Position numbers and translations under genes: made by a program. A stretch of DNA of 10,545 nt from positions 1 to 10,545 of the forward strand of contig JAGHCZ010000136.1 in NCBI GenBank assembly GCA_021160205.1, written 5' to 3'. The notes beneath the pieces are model-generated. The model ran no database searches and was not told where the DNA came from. It was given only the letters and a program-made list of their open reading frames with translations. This stretch comes from Nitrososphaerota archaeon. GTDB taxonomy: Archaea > Thermoproteota > Nitrososphaeria_A > Caldarchaeales > Wolframiiraptoraceae. The stretch's first letter is position 1. Every line of letters begins with the position of its first letter. Below, piece by piece: positions 6,010 to 10,545 of the stretch.

Positions 6010-6857
6010 TTGATGCTTCGACTAGGCTTTGCTGCTTGATAGGTCACCCCGTCTCACATTCGCTTTCACCTCAAATTCATAACGCCGCGTTCAAAGCGCT
6101 TAACCTAAACTACGCCTATTTGACGTTCGACGTCCGCGTAGATGAGCTGGAGAACGCGATTAGGGGGCTTAAGGCTTTAGGAGCAACGGGATTCAACATC
6201 ACCATTCCTCACAAGATCCGCGCCGTGCGTTTTCTGGACGAGCTAGATGAGATGGCCGAGAAGGCCGGGGCGGTGAACACGGTCGTGATAAAAAACGGGA
6301 AGCTATTTGGATACAATACGGACGTCTATGGAGTCGAAGAATCCCTGAGGAACCTTGACCTTCCCAAGTCGAAGCCCGCGCTCGTCATCGGGGCAGGTGG
6401 AGCCGCGAAAGCCGTCTTGGTCGCGCTTCTGAACTTGGGGTTTAGAAGGTTCGTGATCGCTAATAGAACGATTAGGAAAGCGGAGGCGCTAGCGAGCTGG
6501 ATCGAATCGATGAACGCTGAGGCGGAGTTCTGCGGCTTGGATCAAATCAAGGAAAAATCCGCGGACTGTGGGCTGCTCGTGAACGCGACTCCTATTGGAA
6601 TGACCCCGAAAACCGATGAAACACCTTTAACTAGCGTAGAAATACCTAGGACATCAATCGCATTAGATCTCGTGTATAACCCCTTAAAAACCAGATTTCT
6701 TAAGGAAGCCGAAAAAGCCGGAGCCGAAACTATTTCGGGATTAAGCGTTCTGGTTCATCAAGCTGCTAAGGCGTTTGAATTATGGACTGACTGTTGTCCT
6801 CCTTTGGAAGTTATGTGGGACGCGGCCGCGCAAGCGCTTCGGGGGATCTATGGATGA
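6006..6857 (+). CDS. aroE: Shikimate dehydrogenase (NADP-dependent)
   Basis: It reduces 3-dehydroshikimate to shikimate. All standard signatures are present in 283 residues: GHPVSHSLSPQIHN (13-26) for substrate binding, NITIPHK (64-70) with catalytic Lys70, GAVNTV (88-93), GYNTD (102-106) with catalytic Asp106, the Rossmann nucleotide loop GAGGAA (129-134), NRT shortly after it (the basic residue fits NADP), NATPIGM, LDLVYNP and the closing GLSVLVHQAAKAFELWT. It starts with ATG at 6006 overlapping the aroD stop, with GAGAGG at 5997-6002. The TGA at 6855-6857 overlaps the aroK start. The product feeds directly to the kinase encoded next. Length and motifs are ordinary, and no defect is visible. 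Confidence 0.96.
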   Translation: MIDASTRLCCLIGHPVSHSLSPQIHNAAFKALNLNYAYLTFDVRVDELENAIRGLKALGATGFNITIPHKIRAVRFLDELDEMAEKAGAVNTVVIKNGKLFGYNTDVYGVEESLRNLDLPKSKPALVIGAGGAAKAVLVALLNLGFRRFVIANRTIRKAEALASWIESMNAEAEFCGLDQIKEKSADCGLLVNATPIGMTPKTDETPLTSVEIPRTSIALDLVYNPLKTRFLKEAEKAGAETISGLSVLVHQAAKAFELWTDCCPPLEVMWDAAAQALRGIYG

Positions 6858-7714
6858 AAGCTAAAGCTAGGGTACATGGAGCGGTCAGTATTTTGAATGC
6901 CATTCCAACGGGAATTGGAGGAGCGATCGGCGTCGATTTGTGGACCGAGGTGGAAGTGGAGTTTTTCAGCGGAAATGGAGCAATCGAGATCGAAATACCT
7001 GAAGGAGAAGACCCAGCCCTCGCGGAAGAGGCGGTAAAAATCGTTCTTGAGCATATAGGGAAAAAAGACGTTAGCGCGCGGGTTAAGACCTCTTCAAATA
7101 TCCCCATTGGGAGAGGGTTAAAGAGCTCGAGCGCGGCGGCGAACGCCGTAGTCCTCGCAGCGTGTAAGGCACTTGGCTTAAATCTTTCATCAAGAGAGGT
7201 TGTGAACCTTTCGATCGATGCTTCGATTAAGGCGGGCGTCACAGTAACGGGCGCGTTTGACGACGCTTACACGAGCTTCTTCGGGGGAATAAACATCGCC
7301 GACAATTATAGAAGACAAGTTCTTCTGAGATCCGATGTCCCCGAAGATCTTTCAGTTTTGATCCTAGTCCCAGATGAAAAGCGCTACACGAGGTCGATTG
7401 AGGTTAATGCCTTGAAAAACGTTAGAAAAATTTGCGTGAAAGCCATGGATCTAGCTCTTTCAGGAAAATTCTGGGACGCGATGACCTTAAACGGGGTGGC
7501 GATTTCTACGGCGCTAGACATGGATCCAATCCCCGCTCTTGAAGCCCTTCGAGCCGGCGCCTTAGGGGCAGGAATCTCAGGAACCGGGCCAGCCGTCGCC
7601 GCCGTAGCTCCCCGAAGCAGAGCGGAAAAAGTTTCGCGAGTTCTTGAAAGACATGGCCGCGTGCTCAAATGCCGTCCAAATAATAGTTCTGCTCGCGTGG
7701 AGATTTTGAGGTGA
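6854..7714 (+). CDS. aroK: Archaeal shikimate kinase, GHMP family
   Basis: This is the archaeal replacement for the bacterial NMP-kinase-like AroK. It phosphorylates shikimate at O3 with ATP but belongs to the homoserine/mevalonate kinase (GHMP) superfamily. In 286 residues the ATP-binding glycine/serine motif is clear at 84-97 (PIGRGLKSSSAAAN), together with ILNAIPTGIGGAIGVDL (13-29), TGAFDDAYTSFFGG in the middle and the C-terminal GAGISGTGPAVAAV motif at 238-251. I place the start at ATG 6854, overlapping the aroE stop (ATGA), because family members begin with this KAKARVHGAVSILNAI stretch. An in-frame upstream codon at 6794 would add 20 residues that lie wholly inside aroE and lack family character. 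The TGA lies inside the ribosome binding site of aroA. Confidence 0.93.
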   Translation: MKAKARVHGAVSILNAIPTGIGGAIGVDLWTEVEVEFFSGNGAIEIEIPEGEDPALAEEAVKIVLEHIGKKDVSARVKTSSNIPIGRGLKSSSAAANAVVLAACKALGLNLSSREVVNLSIDASIKAGVTVTGAFDDAYTSFFGGINIADNYRRQVLLRSDVPEDLSVLILVPDEKRYTRSIEVNALKNVRKICVKAMDLALSGKFWDAMTLNGVAISTALDMDPIPALEALRAGALGAGISGTGPAVAAVAPRSRAEKVSRVLERHGRVLKCRPNNSSARVEILR

Positions 7715-7718
7715 GAAA

Positions 7719-9017
7719 ATGAAAACGGTGTTCGTAAAGCCATCGATCTTCGAGGGAGTTATCACGGCTCCGCCGAGCAAGCCTTACACTCATAGAGCTC
7801 TCGCCGCTGCGCTCATATCGGAGGGAATAAGCACGGTGATAAAGCCGTTGAAAGCCCGAGACATCGAAGCGACTAAGAGAGCATGCATCCTATTAGGAGC
7901 GAAGATTATGGAGGAAGACTGGGTCATGAACCTAAATGGCGGAGTATTGAAAACCCCAGAGGACATAATCGACGTGGGAAACTCGGGAACCACTCTCAGG
8001 CTTTTCACAGCGATCTCGGCCTTGGCTCCAGAAGGCTACGCGATCCTCACCGGAGACGAGAGCATAAGGAGGAGGCCGATGCAGCCGCTACTTAGAGCGC
8101 TACGAGATTTAGGAGTAGATTGCTGGCCTAGTAAGGTGAATGGAACTGCGCCGATAATCGTGAAGTGCGGTGGGATGAGAGGCGGCGAAGCGAGAATAAC
8201 TGGGGAAATTTCTTCGCAGTTTATTTCCGCTCTTCTCTATGCATCCGTTAAATCTGAGAGAGAAGTGAGAATAATCGTTGAAGGCGATTTGGTGTCCAAG
8301 CCTTATATCGATGCGAGTATAGAGGTCTTGAAGCGCTTCGGATTCGAGGTCAAACGAAGCGGATATGAGCTATTTGAAGTAGATGGCCCTCAAACTGGAA
8401 AGCCGTGTTCCTTCGAGGTTCCAGGGGATTATAGTTCAGCTGCATTATTCATGGCGGCGGCTTATCTAACCGGGGGAAAAGTCGTGATAAATGGATTGGA
8501 CCAAAGCTTGCCTCAGGCGGATGCGAAAATCATCGAGATCATAAAGAAATTCGGAGGACGAGTTCACGTATCATCAAACTTGGTAGCCGTTTCGGGAACG
8601 AATGGAGGAGGCGGAGGGGAGTTCGATCTTAAAGAGTCGCCTGATTTGCTGCCGATCGTCGCTGCCATGGCGGCCAAGACGCGGGGAGAGACCATTATAA
8701 GGGGAGTGAGCCATGCGAGATATAAGGAAAGTGACAGATTGAAATCGATCTCCACTGAACTTAGGAAGCTCGGAGTAGTAGTTGAAGAACGGCGAGATGG
8801 ATTGAGGATTAAGGGAAGGAAAGAGCTGAGCGGGGGATGCGTATTAGAGGCTCATGGAGATCACAGAATCTTCATGGCCTTGGCGATTCTAGCCGCGTCG
8901 ACCGAGCGTGGATGCTTTATTAACGGGGCGGAGCTCGCCGAAATATCTTACCCGAGCTTCCTCGAACACGCGCGTATTCTAGGAATGAAATTCAAAGTCG
9001 TGGAGGAAGAGCTATGA
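7719..9017 (+). CDS. aroA: 3-phosphoshikimate 1-carboxyvinyltransferase (EPSP synthase)
   Basis: It transfers the enolpyruvyl group of phosphoenolpyruvate to shikimate 3-phosphate. The 432 residues match the usual two-domain inverse alpha/beta barrel. Visible motifs are PPSKPYTHR (18-26; Lys21 and Arg26 bind substrates), VGNSGTTLR (86-94), TGDESIRRRPMQPL (111-124), GEISSQFISALL (162-173), SKPYID (193-198), SPDLLP (307-312) with the catalytic Asp309, RYKESDRL (334-341) with Glu337, and HGDHR (379-383). A glycine run at 296-300 lies in a surface loop just before the active-site strand. ATG at 7719 follows GAGGTGA (7708-7714), which also contains the aroK stop; the gap is 4 nt. The 3' end overlaps aroC by ATGA. 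Confidence 0.96.
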   Translation: MKTVFVKPSIFEGVITAPPSKPYTHRALAAALISEGISTVIKPLKARDIEATKRACILLGAKIMEEDWVMNLNGGVLKTPEDIIDVGNSGTTLRLFTAISALAPEGYAILTGDESIRRRPMQPLLRALRDLGVDCWPSKVNGTAPIIVKCGGMRGGEARITGEISSQFISALLYASVKSEREVRIIVEGDLVSKPYIDASIEVLKRFGFEVKRSGYELFEVDGPQTGKPCSFEVPGDYSSAALFMAAAYLTGGKVVINGLDQSLPQADAKIIEIIKKFGGRVHVSSNLVAVSGTNGGGGGEFDLKESPDLLPIVAAMAAKTRGETIIRGVSHARYKESDRLKSISTELRKLGVVVEERRDGLRIKGRKELSGGCVLEAHGDHRIFMALAILAASTERGCFINGAELAEISYPSFLEHARILGMKFKVVEEEL

Positions 9018-10135
9018 GGGGAAATATTTTGGGAGAAAGATTCGTAGTCACGAGCTTCGGGGAAAGTCATGGAAAATGCGTAGGGGCGGTTATTGACGGA
9101 TGCCCAGCCGGCCTCAAACTCGAGGAGAAAGATATTCAAAAAGAACTCGATTTAAGAAGGCCTTCTAATACGTTGATCTCGACCTCGAGAAAGGAAGAAG
9201 ACTTGGTTGAGATCTTGTCTGGAACATTTGAGGGATATACTACTGGAGCGCCTATCTGCGCCTTGGTGTGGAATAAAGATGTTCGAAGCAGAGACTATGA
9301 TTTGATTAGAGAGCATCCTAGGCCGAGTCACGCGGATTATTATGCTTACGTGAAATACGGGGGATTCAACGATTATAGAGGAGGGGGAAGATTTTCGGGA
9401 AGAATTACGGTCGGATTCGTGATCGCCGGAGCTATAGCTAAAAAACTGCTCATGGAAACTCTAGGAATAGAAATTATAGGGTACACTGTCGAGATAGGCG
9501 GAGTGAGAGCCGAAAAATTCACGCTAGACGAGGCGAAGAAATTGAGGTATCTCAACGAGGTCAGAGCTCCAAGCCGAATGGCAGCCGAGGAGATGAAAAC
9601 CAGAATACTTGAGGCTAGGAGGCGGGGAGATAGCGTCGGAGGAATTGTCGAATGCGTGGCCACAGGTCTTCCTATAGGATTAGGAGAACCCGTATTCGAC
9701 GCGCTGGATTCTGACCTCGCTAAAGCCCTGATGTCTATTCCTGGAGCCCGAGGAGTTGAATTTGGAGCTGGATTTAAAGCCGCTAAAATGACGGGGTCGC
9801 AGCACAACGATCCATTGGTCATCAAGAACGGCTCGATTACATCGGAGAAGAACGATGCGGGCGGAGTTATCGGAGGCTTATCCACGGGTATGCCGTTAAT
9901 AGTTCGCGTTGCCTTTAAGCCGCCAAGTTCGATAGCGATTAAGCAGAAAACGGTTAACTTGCGATCCATGAAGGAAGCCGAGATAGCTATTCCAGGTAGA
10001 CATGATGCGAGCATAGTTCCAAGAGCTGTGCCGGTTGTGGAGGCGATGGTGGCGGTCGTCTTGGCGGATCACGCCCTTAGAGCCGGATTAATTCCATCGA
10101 TCCTAGGCGGGAGGAAAACGGGAGATTTAAGGTAG
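9014..10135 (+). CDS. aroC: Chorismate synthase
   Basis: It removes phosphate from EPSP to make chorismate, using reduced FMN. The 373 residues carry every family signature: SFGESHG with His19, DLRRPS (46-51), RPSHADYYAYVKYGGFNDYRG in which His106 is the second conserved histidine, GGGRFSGR (123-130), IPGARGVEFGAGF, GSQHNDP, GGVIGGLSTGMP and GRHDASIVPRAVPVVEAM, where Asp331 of GRHD is catalytic. ATG at 9014 overlaps the aroA stop, with GGAGG at 9002-9006. It is the last gene of the operon on this strand and closes the pathway to the branch point for Phe, Tyr and Trp. Its TAG at 10133-10135 lies beyond the stop codon of the convergent tyrA gene, a 9-nt tail-to-tail overlap. No FMN reductase domain is fused. 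Confidence 0.97.
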   Translation: MRGNILGERFVVTSFGESHGKCVGAVIDGCPAGLKLEEKDIQKELDLRRPSNTLISTSRKEEDLVEILSGTFEGYTTGAPICALVWNKDVRSRDYDLIREHPRPSHADYYAYVKYGGFNDYRGGGRFSGRITVGFVIAGAIAKKLLMETLGIEIIGYTVEIGGVRAEKFTLDEAKKLRYLNEVRAPSRMAAEEMKTRILEARRRGDSVGGIVECVATGLPIGLGEPVFDALDSDLAKALMSIPGARGVEFGAGFKAAKMTGSQHNDPLVIKNGSITSEKNDAGGVIGGLSTGMPLIVRVAFKPPSSIAIKQKTVNLRSMKEAEIAIPGRHDASIVPRAVPVVEAMVAVVLADHALRAGLIPSILGGRKTGDLR

Positions 10136-10545
10136 AATTGCTTGCGGTAATTTCTTAAGCGCTTTCTCAACGTTTTTCCATGCTTCGCGGTCATCGCTTC
10201 CCAATCTATTGATGCATTCGATCAGCTTTCTCCTTGCCAGATCGCCGTAGATATTTGATTCTTGAATTTCTCTGATGACTTTGAAGTTTCTGTGAAGGCT
10301 CTTAAACATTAAAGCGGTTTGTCTCAGAGATCGAGTAGAGTATTTTCCCAAAAGCTTCGGATCTACGGATTCCCATAGAGCAAGCGCTAGAGAGAGGTAA
10401 GTTACGTGATGCGCTACTTGAATGAAGGCCATTAGAGCGTCATGTTCCTCGGGAGCGGGGACGACGACGTTTAAACCGATTCTCTTGAACAAGTTCACTA
10501 CCCTGATCAGGGATCCAGCATCTCGGATGGGGATCACGGCGATCC
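10127..10545 (-). CDS. tyrA: Prephenate dehydrogenase (TyrA-like), C-terminal part only
   Basis: The minus-strand frame is open to the window edge, so only about 139 C-terminal residues are seen. A GTG at 10537 is internal, preceded by in-frame Ile-Ala at the edge. The fragment begins in the end of the catalytic region (VIPIRDAG) and continues with a short helix and VVVPAPEEHDALMAFIQVAHH, a match to the HD...H motif that opens the alpha-helical dimerisation domain of prephenate dehydrogenases. An all-helical tail follows. The enzyme oxidatively decarboxylates prephenate to 4-hydroxyphenylpyruvate on the way to tyrosine. The NAD-binding domain, and any fused chorismate mutase or dehydratase domain, would lie beyond the edge. 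It converges with aroC, so it is not in the aro operon and needs its own promoter. Family call is good from this fragment; exact substrate specificity is not shown. Confidence 0.8.
   Translation of the reverse strand, partial: IAVIPIRDAGSLIRVVNLFKRIGLNVVVPAPEEHDALMAFIQVAHHVTYLSLALALWESVDPKLLGKYSTRSLRQTALMFKSLHRNFKVIREIQESNIYGDLARRKLIECINRLGSDDREAWKNVEKALKKLPQAILP

Noticed and set aside
6794..6853. Longer start for the shikimate kinase inside aroE
   Set aside because: The extra 20 residues come from aroE sequence in another frame; the family begins at the KAKARVHG stretch, and the ATGA overlap at 6854 matches the other junctions.
9373..10014. 213-codon open frame on the minus strand of aroC
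   Set aside because: It lies wholly inside a conserved gene with all aroC motifs, has no family resemblance, and its openness follows from aroC codon bias.
1..10545. tRNA, rRNA, CRISPR arrays, insertion sequences
   Set aside because: No direct-repeat arrays, transposase frames or recognisable tRNA/rRNA sequence were seen on either strand by reading; the window is filled by the genes listed.

Overview
The window is archaeal. The evidence is the non-canonical start of the shikimate pathway (a DhnA-type aldolase plus an AroB'-type dehydroquinate synthase, with no DAHP synthase or classical AroB), a GHMP-family shikimate kinase, AT-rich TATA boxes, strong GGAGGTGA-type ribosome binding sites and repeated ATGA stop/start overlaps. 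A zinc-ribbon protein resembling TackOD1-type proteins at the left edge, and the aro gene order, point to the TACK group (Thermoproteota, Korarchaeota or Bathyarchaeia-like). The exact lineage cannot be fixed from this sequence.

Layout. Bases 1-557 (+) hold the 3' part of a gene for a three-CxxC zinc-ribbon protein with a degenerate nuclease-like tail. Bases 583-3114 (-) encode a large secreted, membrane-anchored surface protein with about seven Ig-like/carboxypeptidase-regulatory-like repeats and 16 N-glycosylation sequons. Bases 3115-3489 are a divergent regulatory region. Bases 3490-10135 (+) form one compact seven-gene operon encoding every step from the ADH synthase condensation to chorismate: ADH synthase, 3-dehydroquinate synthase II, aroD, aroE, archaeal aroK, aroA, aroC. 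Neighbours overlap by ATGA or lie 4 nt apart. Bases 10127-10545 (-) hold the 3' end of a TyrA-like prephenate dehydrogenase gene that meets aroC tail to tail with a 9-nt overlap.

The notable part is the leader of the aro operon. Behind a good TATA box (3176-3183) lies a 28-codon ORF (3226-3312) with its own Shine-Dalgarno site. Ten of its fourteen codons from 12 to 25 are aromatic: FF, W, F, then five consecutive Tyr and a Phe. These are the end products of the pathway encoded downstream. The last codons and the stop lie inside a perfect 8-bp GC-rich hairpin (3301-3321), with a T-rich tract after it (3335-3342). The left arm begins at the base after the last aromatic codon. Several alternative pairings compete for the same segments. 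This has the architecture of ribosome-mediated attenuation by an aromatic leader peptide, a mechanism well described for bacterial trp and phe operons and not something I know to be established for archaeal shikimate genes. A second small ORF (3356-3514), also with a good ribosome binding site, runs from the leader into the start of the first structural gene and may couple translation.

Together the genes would convert aspartate semialdehyde and a ketofructose-phosphate-derived unit into chorismate. The neighbouring tyrA would take prephenate toward tyrosine. Expression is plausibly set by the supply of charged Tyr, Phe and Trp tRNAs through the leader peptide.
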